From the NCBI RefSeq assembly GCF_001613305.1, contig NZ_BDCC01000066.1, forward strand, positions 1 to 64,000: 64,000 nucleotides of DNA, in the 5' to 3' direction. The number at the start of each line of letters is the position of its first letter. Positions within the stretch are counted from its first letter, which is position 1. Shown here one piece after another: positions 50,387 through 57,967 of this stretch. The translations under genes were made by a program, and so were the position numbers. Source of the DNA: Nocardia vaccinii NBRC 15922 (GTDB taxonomy: Bacteria > Actinomycetota > Actinomycetes > Mycobacteriales > Mycobacteriaceae). Below the pieces are notes generated by a model. That model made no database searches, was not told the origin of the DNA, and was given only the letters and a program-made list of their open reading frames with translations.

Positions 50387-53300
50387 CTAATCGACTGTTT
50401 CTCGGCCCTCGACATTTTCGTGGCGCGCTACGACCCAGGCCGCTATCTGTGCGCGTGAGGTGAATCCGAGCTTGGTCAGAATGTGTTCGACATGGCCCTG
50501 CGCGGTTCGCTGGGAGATCACCAACTTCGTGGCGATCTGCTTGTTGGTCATGCCCTGCGCGACGAGTTCGGCGACCTGCGTTTCGCGTTTGGTCAACACC
50601 TTCGACGCGCCCGCGGCGGCATTGTCCTCGGCGGAACGAGCGCCGAGCGCCGAAGCCACCGCGGCGGCGGCCGTCATATGCCGTCCTTTCCGCACCGCCG
50701 AATCGAATTGCCGCGCACCCAGGTCACGCCGTGCGACCCGGGCGCATTCGTCGTGCCGGGACACCTCCTGCGGAGTGTTGATCCAGTTGATACCCGTCGA
50801 TCGGGCCAATTCTTCCGCGGCTCCCAGCAGAACAGCCGCGCGCTCGACGTCGCCCTCGTCGGCATGAATCCAGGCCAGGGCCTCCAAGCCACCCGAGGCG
50901 GTGACCGGGCTGTGCATGCGTCGGTCCAATCGCAACGCTGTCTCGAGCAATTGCCTCGAGCGGTTCCGCTCCCCTTGCTGCAGGGCGACTTCACCCATGA
51001 CCAACAGGGCATACGAGCGCTGGATCGTCTCGCCGTGCGCTTCGGTGATCGCGATTGCCCGCCGCAGGCTCCCCATCGCCTGTTCGATATCGCCGTGTGC
51101 GCGGTACGCCATACCGAGGAGGATCAGGGCGGCGATCTGGTGGCGTGGTTGCCCCAGCGACTCGAGCATACCGGCGGCGGCCTCCAAAGTGGAACTCGCG
51201 GAGGTGAATTCACCGCCGACCAGTGCGTACACGGCGTCGCTCAGGTCGGCTACGACGCGGGTCATCGTGTCATTCGAGCGGTCGGCGAGCGCCCGCACCT
51301 GTGCGGCCATCGCGGCCGCGGAGCGCAGATCGCCCTGGAGTGCTGCCAGCGATACCGCGACGAACAGTGCCTCGCAACGGTCCGATGGTGATTGCGGTGC
51401 GGGGTGGTTCAGCATGCGGTCGATCCATCGCCGAGCTTCGCTGTAGTGACCTCGGGCCTGCCAGTACAGGGCCAGTGCGTTGACCATGCGCAATCCGATG
51501 GCGGCCGCTTCCTCGCTGTGGTCGGCGCAGCAACTTTCGATGGCCTCCCGAAAATTGGACTGTTCCCGCTCGACGCGATCGATCCAGTCGAGTTGGCGGT
51601 CGCTGATCCACCCGGCCTCCACATCGCGTGCCATGCGCGCGTACCAGTCGCGGTGGGCGCGCTGTATTCGCGCCTGGTCGCCGCCCGCGCGCAACTTCTC
51701 CCTGCCGTATTCCCGCAGTGTCTCCAGCAGCCGGAAACGGACCGCGTCATCGGTCTCGTCACGGATGACGATCGACTTGTCCACCAGGGACGACAAGGTA
51801 TCGACCAGGCTCTGTGCGGCCGAATCGGAGCCGCACACCTGCTCGGCGGCGTCGAGTTCGAAGCCCCCGGAGAATACCGACAACCGGCACCACAGCAGTT
51901 GTTCGCTCTCGGTGCACAGCTCGTAGCTCCAGTCGATGCTCCATCGCAGAGTCTGCTGCCGGGTAGGCAGATCTCGGCTGCTTCGAGTGAGCAGTGCGTA
52001 TCGGTCGGTCAGCCGCTCCAGAATCTGCGCTGGCGACATCGCCCGCAGCCGGGCGGCCGCGAGTTCGATCGCCAGGGGCAGGCCGTCCAGTCGGGCACAG
52101 ATCGTCGCGATATCGGCTTTGTTGGATTCGGTGACCTCGAAGCCCGGCACTGTCTCGGCGGCACGCTCGGCGAACAACGACACGGCGTCGTATCTGGGCA
52201 AACCACGTAGCGACGGCTCCCAATCCGGAGGGGGCGCTGTCAACGGGTGCACCCTGAGCACTGCCTCGCCCCGGATATCCAGCGGCTCACTACTGGTGGC
52301 CAAGATCCGCAGTTCGAGGCAGGACCGCAGCAACATGGTCGCCAGGTCGGCCACCGCGGCCACCAGGTGTTCGCAGCTGTCCAGGAGCAGCAGGCTCCTT
52401 CGCTGACCGAAGAAGCCGAGTAGCACCTCCGGCAACGGCTGGGCGCTCCAGTCACCCACACCGACCGCGGCCATGACCACGTTCATCAGCAGTGTGGGAT
52501 CTCGCAGCTCACCGAGCTCGACCAGCCAGGTGCCATCGGGGAAATCCCGTCGCACACTCGCGGCGGCCCGTACCGCGAGCCTGGTTTTCCCGACACCACC
52601 CATCCCGGTGAGCGTCACCAGCCGCGACGAGGCAAGCAGATTCTTCACCTCGGACAACTCGCTGCGGCGATCGACGAAACTGGTCAGCTCGGCAGGGAGG
52701 TTCCCCTTCGGGTGCCGCGGCGTGATCGGTGACGGCGAGGCTTCGGCGGACGGATCGCTGCTGCCGGTCTTGTTCCCGGTCGGCGAGTCGGTGTGCAGGG
52801 CCATCTCGTCGACCGGAAGTCCGCGAGCCATTTCGATACTTCGAAGCCGCTCGCCGAGTTGCTCGGCCGTCGGTCGGTCACTCGGTGTGGTCGACATCGC
52901 CGATTCGACGGCGGCGGATATGTCCTCCGGTATGCCGTGCTCGCGCAGGTCGGGCGCGGGTTGACTGCTGATTCGGATGAACTGCGCGACCACCTGCTCG
53001 CCACTGCGCCGCTCGAACGCGGCATAACCCGACAGTGCTGTGAACAGGGTGGCACCGAGGCCGTAGACGTCGGCTAGCGGCGTGGGCTGGGCGCCGGACA
53101 AGACCTCGGGTGCGGTATATGCGGGGGAGCCGGTGACGGTGCCCGTGGTCGTCCGAAAGCCATCCGTCATATGTGCGATGCCGAAATCGGTCAGCGCCGG
53201 CTCACCGTAGTCGGTGAACAAGATGTTCGCCGGTTTCACATCGCGGTGAACGATCCCGGCCCGATGCGCGGACACCAATGCACCGGCGATTTTCACTCCG

Positions 53301-53686
53301 AGCCGCAGCGCCGCGGCGATCGACAGCGGGCCGTGCTGCCGGATCTGCGATTCGAGCGAGTCGTGAGCGTGGTACGGCATCACCAGATAGGGCAGGCCGC
53401 TGTCCGTCACGCCCGCCTGCAATACGCTGACGATGTTGGGATGACCCGTCAGCCGGGCCATCGCTCGTTGCTCTCGGAGAAACCGTTCGCGGTCGGCTTC
53501 GTCGAAGTCGGCGGTCAGGACCTTCACGGCGACGGCGCGGTCGAGGCTGATCTCGGTGCACCGGTACACCACGCCGAACCCGCCTCGGCCGATCTCCCGG
53601 GCGTCCTCGAATCCCGCCGCGCGCAACTCCTCGGTGATCGTCGACCCGATCACTCGCTGGGTGCTCAACGGATCATTGCTCTCCAT
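50387..53686 (-). CDS. pknK: PknK-like Ser/Thr kinase-ATPase-LuxR regulator
   Basis: The protein has 1,099 residues from the ATG at 53686 (MESNDPLSTQ); the frame is open to 53941 but that part is not conserved, and the start is uncertain for lack of a clear ribosome site. Kinase domain (about 25-290): Gly-loop GRGGFG (33-38), Lys55, HRDVKPAN (Asp149), DFG (167-169) and a Thr-rich activation loop. STAND/AAA-type ATPase: P-loop GMGGVGKT (361-368) and LLLLDSCEHL. Helical repeats follow, then a LuxR helix-turn-helix at the C-terminus (LTKRETQVAELVAQGMTNKQIA, about 1030-1085). This order and length match M. tuberculosis PknK (1,110 residues), which controls growth phase and lipid-related genes. 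No obvious partner is adjacent. Confidence 0.88.
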   Translation of the reverse strand: MESNDPLSTQRVIGSTITEELRAAGFEDAREIGRGGFGVVYRCTEISLDRAVAVKVLTADFDEADRERFLREQRAMARLTGHPNIVSVLQAGVTDSGLPYLVMPYHAHDSLESQIRQHGPLSIAAALRLGVKIAGALVSAHRAGIVHRDVKPANILFTDYGEPALTDFGIAHMTDGFRTTTGTVTGSPAYTAPEVLSGAQPTPLADVYGLGATLFTALSGYAAFERRSGEQVVAQFIRISSQPAPDLREHGIPEDISAAVESAMSTTPSDRPTAEQLGERLRSIEMARGLPVDEMALHTDSPTGNKTGSSDPSAEASPSPITPRHPKGNLPAELTSFVDRRSELSEVKNLLASSRLVTLTGMGGVGKTRLAVRAAASVRRDFPDGTWLVELGELRDPTLLMNVVMAAVGVGDWSAQPLPEVLLGFFGQRRSLLLLDSCEHLVAAVADLATMLLRSCLELRILATSSEPLDIRGEAVLRVHPLTAPPPDWEPSLRGLPRYDAVSLFAERAAETVPGFEVTESNKADIATICARLDGLPLAIELAAARLRAMSPAQILERLTDRYALLTRSSRDLPTRQQTLRWSIDWSYELCTESEQLLWCRLSVFSGGFELDAAEQVCGSDSAAQSLVDTLSSLVDKSIVIRDETDDAVRFRLLETLREYGREKLRAGGDQARIQRAHRDWYARMARDVEAGWISDRQLDWIDRVEREQSNFREAIESCCADHSEEAAAIGLRMVNALALYWQARGHYSEARRWIDRMLNHPAPQSPSDRCEALFVAVSLAALQGDLRSAAAMAAQVRALADRSNDTMTRVVADLSDAVYALVGGEFTSASSTLEAAAGMLESLGQPRHQIAALILLGMAYRAHGDIEQAMGSLRRAIAITEAHGETIQRSYALLVMGEVALQQGERNRSRQLLETALRLDRRMHSPVTASGGLEALAWIHADEGDVERAAVLLGAAEELARSTGINWINTPQEVSRHDECARVARRDLGARQFDSAVRKGRHMTAAAAVASALGARSAEDNAAAGASKVLTKRETQVAELVAQGMTNKQIATKLVISQRTAQGHVEHILTKLGFTSRAQIAAWVVARHENVEGRETVD

Positions 53687-54137
53687 CCCAATGCCCAAGC
53701 CCATCGGTTTCGCCGGGAACATCGATGTACCGACGCCAACCCAGGATATCGCGACAGCCGGTTTGCCACGCCTGTCGATCTGCGTCCTGTGCGAAATGTG
53801 TACCCGCCCGCGCCGACGGTTTTCGGCCGCGGTTTCCGTCGCTGGAATATACCGGACGGCGGTCGCCGGGCACGTCTTTTCGGGACGTCCCGAGAATCCT
53901 CGAATACCGCTGTAGTGCAATAACTTTCGCCGTAACTGCACAAACCGTCCATGGGTGGGAGCTGCGTCGACTGCGCACTTGCGTCAACTGCGGGCATGCG
54001 GGTGATGTGCGAAACCTCGTATCGCCGGAAATCGACGACGACGAACGTCGGTGTTCGGTAGCTGCGGGGAAGCTCGGTACGCGGCCTCGGGCCGGTGCCT
54101 GGTCGAGCACCGGCCGATCAGAGCCGTGACGCGATGG
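53687..54137. other. 451-bp region between PknK-like and LMF-like genes
   Basis: Upstream region of the PknK-like gene. No gene and no clear palindrome were seen. Confidence 0.4.
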
Positions 54138-55580
54138 TCAGGGCCTGGGTCGCACATTCTCGAGTGCTATCGGCGGAAAGTATGCGTCCACGAACGTGCG
54201 ATGCCACCACGATCGCTCGCGCAGCAGCTCGCGGGGGGTGGTGAAGCGGTAGCGGTAGAGCTGCGCTCGCAGAAAGCGCGGCGGGGATCCGGGGAACGGG
54301 TTGTGCCGGAGCAATCGCACGGTCGCCGGATCGTTCCGCAGCAGCCGGACCGCGAGCGGCACCAGCCATACCGGGCGCGAGAATGGTGAGAGCGCGGCGA
54401 ACCACATGAGCCAATCCAGACGAAGGTGGTAAGGCGCCCACTGTCCGGGCAGCCGGTGCGGATCGCCGGGCTTACCTCTGAATTCGTATTCCTGCCACAC
54501 TGTCCGGTCCGTGATGCGCGGCTCGGCGGTGCCCTCGATGACGATCTCGTGGCGTGTTCGTTGGATGCCGCCGAAGGCTCCGTACGTATTGACCAGGCGG
54601 TACGGGTCGAAGGACATGTTCATGCGCTGGTGGTGGGAGAGCAGGTTGCGTGCCGGACGATAACTCAGCACCACCACCAGCGCGGTGAACGCGATGATCA
54701 GGGCGATGAACCACGGCGCGGCTGCCGGGAGCGCCGGAGCATGGGGGATCGGCAGCACCGTGGCCGCCACGGAATCCGGGATGGCGGCCGCGGCAAGCAG
54801 GATGGTCAGCCAGTTCAGCCAGGCGAAATTACCCGACAGCACCAGCCAGAGCTGGGTCACGACGACGATTGCGCCGGCGCTACCCGCGACCGGTTGCGGG
54901 GCGAACAGCCCCAGGGGGACGACGAGCTGCGCGAAGTGGTTGGCCCCCACCTCGATTCGGTGCAACGGCTTGGGCAAGTGATGGAAGAACCAGCTCAACG
55001 GTCCCGGCATCGGCTGGGTCTCGTGGTGGTAGTACAGGCAGGTCAGGCTACGCCAGCAAGGGTCGCCGCGCAGTTTGATCAGTCCGGCGCCGAACTCGAC
55101 CCGGAACAGCAGCCACCGCGCGAGCCACAGCACCAGCACCGGCGGCGCGACCCGGTCGTTGCCCAGAAAGATCGTCAGAAATCCGGTCTCGAGTAGCAGG
55201 GACTCCCAGCCGAAGGCGTACCACACCTGGCCGACGTTGACGATCGATAGATACAGCGCCCACAGGATCAACCAGATCGCCATCGCCACCCCCAACGGCA
55301 CCAGATCGGCGAGGCCGGCGCAGACCGCCGCCGCCAGGGCCGCCCCGGACCAGGCCACGGCGGCGAAGAACCGGTCGGAGTAGTGCAGTTGGAAAATGCT
55401 CGGAGCCTGCCGGAACGATCGCCGGGCGAGGAACCGGGGCACCGGAAGCATCCCGTGCGTGCCGATCAGCGCCCGGAATTGCCGGGCAGCCGCTACGAAG
55501 GCCAGCACGTAGACGGCCGCTGTGCCTCGCTCGAGCACCTGTCGGCCGAACCAGTATTCGGGTGCGTCGAACCATCCCAT
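54138..55580 (-). CDS. lipase maturation factor-family membrane protein
   Basis: The protein has 480 residues from the ATG at 55580 (MGWFDAPEYWFGRQ), with GAGGAG 8 nt upstream. It has about eight transmembrane helices and the conserved LMF1/DUF1222 blocks: GRQVLERG near the N-terminus, WESLLLETGFLTIFL, RWLLFRVEFGAGLIKLRGD, and the HHETQPMPGPLSWFFHHLPKPLH segment. The C-terminal part has NTYGAFGG and ITDRTVWQEYEFRGKPGDP. In vertebrates LMF1 helps lipases fold in the ER; the bacterial role is unknown. It is probably an envelope protein. Confidence 0.85.
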   Translation of the reverse strand: MGWFDAPEYWFGRQVLERGTAAVYVLAFVAAARQFRALIGTHGMLPVPRFLARRSFRQAPSIFQLHYSDRFFAAVAWSGAALAAAVCAGLADLVPLGVAMAIWLILWALYLSIVNVGQVWYAFGWESLLLETGFLTIFLGNDRVAPPVLVLWLARWLLFRVEFGAGLIKLRGDPCWRSLTCLYYHHETQPMPGPLSWFFHHLPKPLHRIEVGANHFAQLVVPLGLFAPQPVAGSAGAIVVVTQLWLVLSGNFAWLNWLTILLAAAAIPDSVAATVLPIPHAPALPAAAPWFIALIIAFTALVVVLSYRPARNLLSHHQRMNMSFDPYRLVNTYGAFGGIQRTRHEIVIEGTAEPRITDRTVWQEYEFRGKPGDPHRLPGQWAPYHLRLDWLMWFAALSPFSRPVWLVPLAVRLLRNDPATVRLLRHNPFPGSPPRFLRAQLYRYRFTTPRELLRERSWWHRTFVDAYFPPIALENVRPRP

Positions 55581-56006
55581 GTCCGTAGCTCCTCGGGTTC
55601 CCATTGTGATACCCCGGCCGGAGTCCGGAAACCCGCGACAGGGTGAACGGCGGAGCCGATGACCGTTGATGCCGAGCCACTGTTGTCCGCGGTCCGCCGA
55701 GCGTGCCGATAACCTCCGTGTCGGGAAGGCGGGGGTCGGCGTCAGGGCGAGCCGTCTTGCTCATGGCAGGTGGCGAAAGCCCGCGTCGTCCGGTCGGTCA
55801 CGGTGGTGTGACGGCAGGCGGGACGGCACGTTCCCAGCCGAGCAGTGACCATCGCGGCAGCCGGCGGGGTGCGTCGTGTGGTCCTTATTCGGCGCGTTGC
55901 GTCGGTGACATCGGTACCTGTTGTGATGTGGGTCTATCGCTGGGGTTGCTCGGGTAAACTTCGATTGTCTCGTAGGTGTCCCAATGGTGAACGCGACGGA
56001 GTGGCG
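55581..56006. other. 426-bp region upstream of the WP-motif proteins
   Basis: No gene is supported. GGGTAA at 55952 lies about 50 bp before the start of the next gene and might be a stress-sigma -10 element; no convincing -35 was found. Confidence 0.35.
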
Positions 56007-56432
56007 ATGAACATTTCCGAAGGCGTGGCGGACATGATTGCCCGGACGGCCGACGTAACGATGGCTGCCTCGGGGGCCGTGGGCGGTGCTGCTGTCAACG
56101 GCGTGATCGGCGGCGTGCGAGGTGCTGCGGTCGGTGTGAAGAACGGGATGAGCAGCGGCAGTCACTCGGCGCCGGCGGCTGCGCTGGCGTTGTCGGCGGT
56201 CGGTGTCGCGGGTCTGGTGGACTGGCCCGTACTGGTCGGCGTCGGCGGCGCGGTCCTGCTGGTCCAGCGGCTCGGGCAGCGATCTGGCAGGCTGTCGGCG
56301 CCTGGTGTCGGCGGTCGCGACGGAAAGGCCGATTCGCAGCCGGCCGGTGGGCGAGCTTCACACCGGGGTGGCGGTGGCGCGAAATCCGCGGCCAAGCGCC
56401 CGGCCCGCACGCACTCGCCGACTGGAAGTTGA
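56007..56432 (+). CDS. small membrane protein with LVDWP motif (1)
   Basis: The protein has 141 residues; GGAG lies 6 nt before the ATG. The N-terminal half (1-60) is rich in Gly/Ala/Val with regularly spaced GAVGGAA-type steps. One or two hydrophobic helices follow (APAAALALSAVGVAGLVDWP, then VLVGVGGAVLLVQRLG), bent at the DWP. The tail is basic and low in complexity (Arg, Lys, Gly, Ser). The organisation matches the protein at 57494, a clear paralogue. Family not recognised; membrane insertion with a cytoplasmic basic tail is the likely topology. It is the first of three small genes before the P-type ATPase. Confidence 0.7.
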   Translation: MNISEGVADMIARTADVTMAASGAVGGAAVNGVIGGVRGAAVGVKNGMSSGSHSAPAAALALSAVGVAGLVDWPVLVGVGGAVLLVQRLGQRSGRLSAPGVGGRDGKADSQPAGGRASHRGGGGAKSAAKRPARTHSPTGS

Positions 56433-56532
56433 CGTTCACGCAGGCCGGGTACCGACGCTGACCGGCTGCCGGATGCTGTCCGCGCGCTGCTGTTGCGGTG
56501 GCTTCATCGGCGGCCGGCGGTCGGAGGGGTGT

Positions 56533-56724
56533 TCAGTCGACGACTTCGATGAAGCCGGCGCGCAACAACACCGCGTACAACTGACGGAACGGCACGGTGA
56601 GCACCTGTGTCAGGGCTCCCGTCAACTGATCCGACCCGACGCTCGCATTGGTAGGTATCACCCTCGATACCTTGCTGACCCCCGGCATCGAAGACTCGAA
56701 CAGATAATGACCTGGAGGCAACAA
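56533..56724 (-). CDS. possible small protein, antisense to the gap
   Basis: A 63-codon frame from TTG ends VLLRAGFIEVVD at a TGA. It has a balanced amino-acid composition (ESSMPGVSKVSRVIPTNA, TVPFRQLYAV) but only moderate GC3 and no ribosome site; it lies opposite the leader of the next gene. It could be a remnant or chance. Confidence 0.25.
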   Translation of the reverse strand: MLPPGHYLFESSMPGVSKVSRVIPTNASVGSDQLTGALTQVLTVPFRQLYAVLLRAGFIEVVD

Positions 56725-56991
56725 ATGGCCGAAAAGTCACCTGACGGCCACCGGAACGCCGTCGATCGTGTGCTCGCCGCGCAGGGTTTCACGGTGGAAT
56801 TGCCGGTATTCGGCCGGGTCCGGATCCCGCGGCCCGAGCAGTTGGCGTATTACAGTGCGCTCGGCGCCCTGGCCGCAGCGGAGATCATCGAATGGCCTGT
56901 CGCGGTGGTTCTCGCGGCAGGTCACTGGCTGATACAGGATCAGCACAATCGCGTTGCCCACGAGATCGGCGAGGCCCTCGAAGAGGCTTAG
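56725..56991 (+). CDS. small membrane protein with IIEWP motif (2)
   Basis: The protein has 88 residues from the ATG at 56725, with GGAGG 7 nt upstream; an in-frame ATG at 56707 is closer to no ribosome site. A soluble N-terminus (DGHRNAVDRVLAAQGFTVEL, then RIPRPEQL) precedes a membrane hairpin AYYSALGALAAAEIIEWP and VAVVLAAGHWLI, then QDQHNRVAHEIGEALEEA. The [IL][IV][DE]WPV turn is shared with the proteins at 56007 and 57494, but there is no basic tail. Function unknown. Confidence 0.75.
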   Translation: MAEKSPDGHRNAVDRVLAAQGFTVELPVFGRVRIPRPEQLAYYSALGALAAAEIIEWPVAVVLAAGHWLIQDQHNRVAHEIGEALEEA

Positions 56992-57493
56992 ATTCCGTTC
57001 CGCACGGCCATTGCGTGCGGCATGCTCGCGGCTCCGGCGGGTCGGGTGCGGCGCGCGGTGTACGAGTGATTATGTATGCCGCTGTGCGGCAACGGATTTC
57101 GGCATTCGACGCGAGCAGGGCCGATTTCGCGCTCGGTGACGACCGGCCGTCGACGAGAAAGCCGCCGGCGCGCTCGTCGTGTTTTGGCCGCGTCGGGCCA
57201 CGCGGCGGGGGTGCCCCGCGGAGCCGGATCAGGGCAGAACCCGCGGAAGGTGCGCCAGCAATATCGTGGCAATCGCTCTTTGTCGGGTAGTCGAAATTCC
57301 ATTGCTGCGCCGGTGTTGCGGGCATCGATACCAGTTTTACTAGGGCTTTCGTGTCTCTGGTGTGCAACGGACGAGCAGGTTATTCCGCTTTCGATCTCGA
57401 TGAGCGTAGGCTGAGGTGAACATTGGGGGGTATTCTGGCAACGCACTGGTTTCCGCGGGAAGTTTCGAGCTACCTACGACGACTGGGGTGTGA
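56992..57493. other. 502-bp region before the P-type ATPase operon
   Basis: No gene is supported. GGGTAT (57428-57433) lies about 60 bp before the next start and resembles a SigB/SigF-type -10; a matching GTTT -35 was not found. Confidence 0.4.
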
Positions 57494-57967
57494 ATGATGA
57501 GTGTGGCATCCGAAACTGTCAGGACCCTGGGCGCCGCGGCGTCGGCGACTGTCCATACGGCCGAGGCGGCCGGGGGAGCCGTCGTCGGGGCGGTGACCGG
57601 TGCCGCGCGGGGCACGGTCGAGGGCGCGGTATCCGGCGCGCACGGCGGGATCGATATGCCGACGGCCACTGTGCTCGGCGTCATCGCGGTGGGTGTGACG
57701 GGGCTGGTCGACTGGCCGATAGCGGTGGCCGCGGGCGGGCTCGCGGGTGCGGGGTATCTGTTACGGCGTGCCCGAACCGAATCCGGCGAGCACGCCACCG
57801 TCGAACGGCCGAAGCCGCGCAAGACCGCCCGGCCGAGACAGGCCACCGCTGGTCAGAAAAAGTCCGCTGCCAGCCAGAAAAAGCCCACTGCCAGCCAGAA
57901 AAAGCCCACTGCCAGGCAGAAACAGTCCACTGCAGGTACGCGGCGGTCGCGGCCCGCCGCACGGTGA
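57494..57967 (+). CDS. small membrane protein with LVDWP motif and Lys-rich repeat tail (3)
   Basis: The protein has 157 residues. The N-terminal Gly/Ala/Val-rich region (AAGGAVVGAVTGAARGTVEG) leads to a hydrophobic segment TVLGVIAVGVTGLVDWP and IAVAAGGLAGAGYLLRRA, paralogous to the protein at 56007. The tail is highly basic, with four 7-residue repeats of the type SQKKPTA, like the Lys/Ala/Pro tails of histone H1 or HBHA. Its TGA overlaps the ATG of the ATPase gene (TGATG), so the two are translationally coupled, which ties this family to the transporter. Two ATGs in a row at 57494; the first is used here. Confidence 0.75.
   Translation: MMSVASETVRTLGAAASATVHTAEAAGGAVVGAVTGAARGTVEGAVSGAHGGIDMPTATVLGVIAVGVTGLVDWPIAVAAGGLAGAGYLLRRARTESGEHATVERPKPRKTARPRQATAGQKKSAASQKKPTASQKKPTARQKQSTAGTRRSRPAAR
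57851..57934 (+). repeat. four 21-bp tandem repeats in the basic tail
   Basis: GGTCAGAAAAAGTCCGCTGC-like units of 21 bp encode GQKKSAA, SQKKPTA, SQKKPTA and RQKQSTA. Units 2 and 3 are identical at DNA level, so the number may vary between strains. Confidence 0.8.

Noticed and set aside
57490..57966. Extension of the P-type ATPase frame to 57490
   Set aside because: This part overlaps, in another frame, the real small-protein gene and is Arg/Gly-rich; the coupled ATG at 57967 is the better start.
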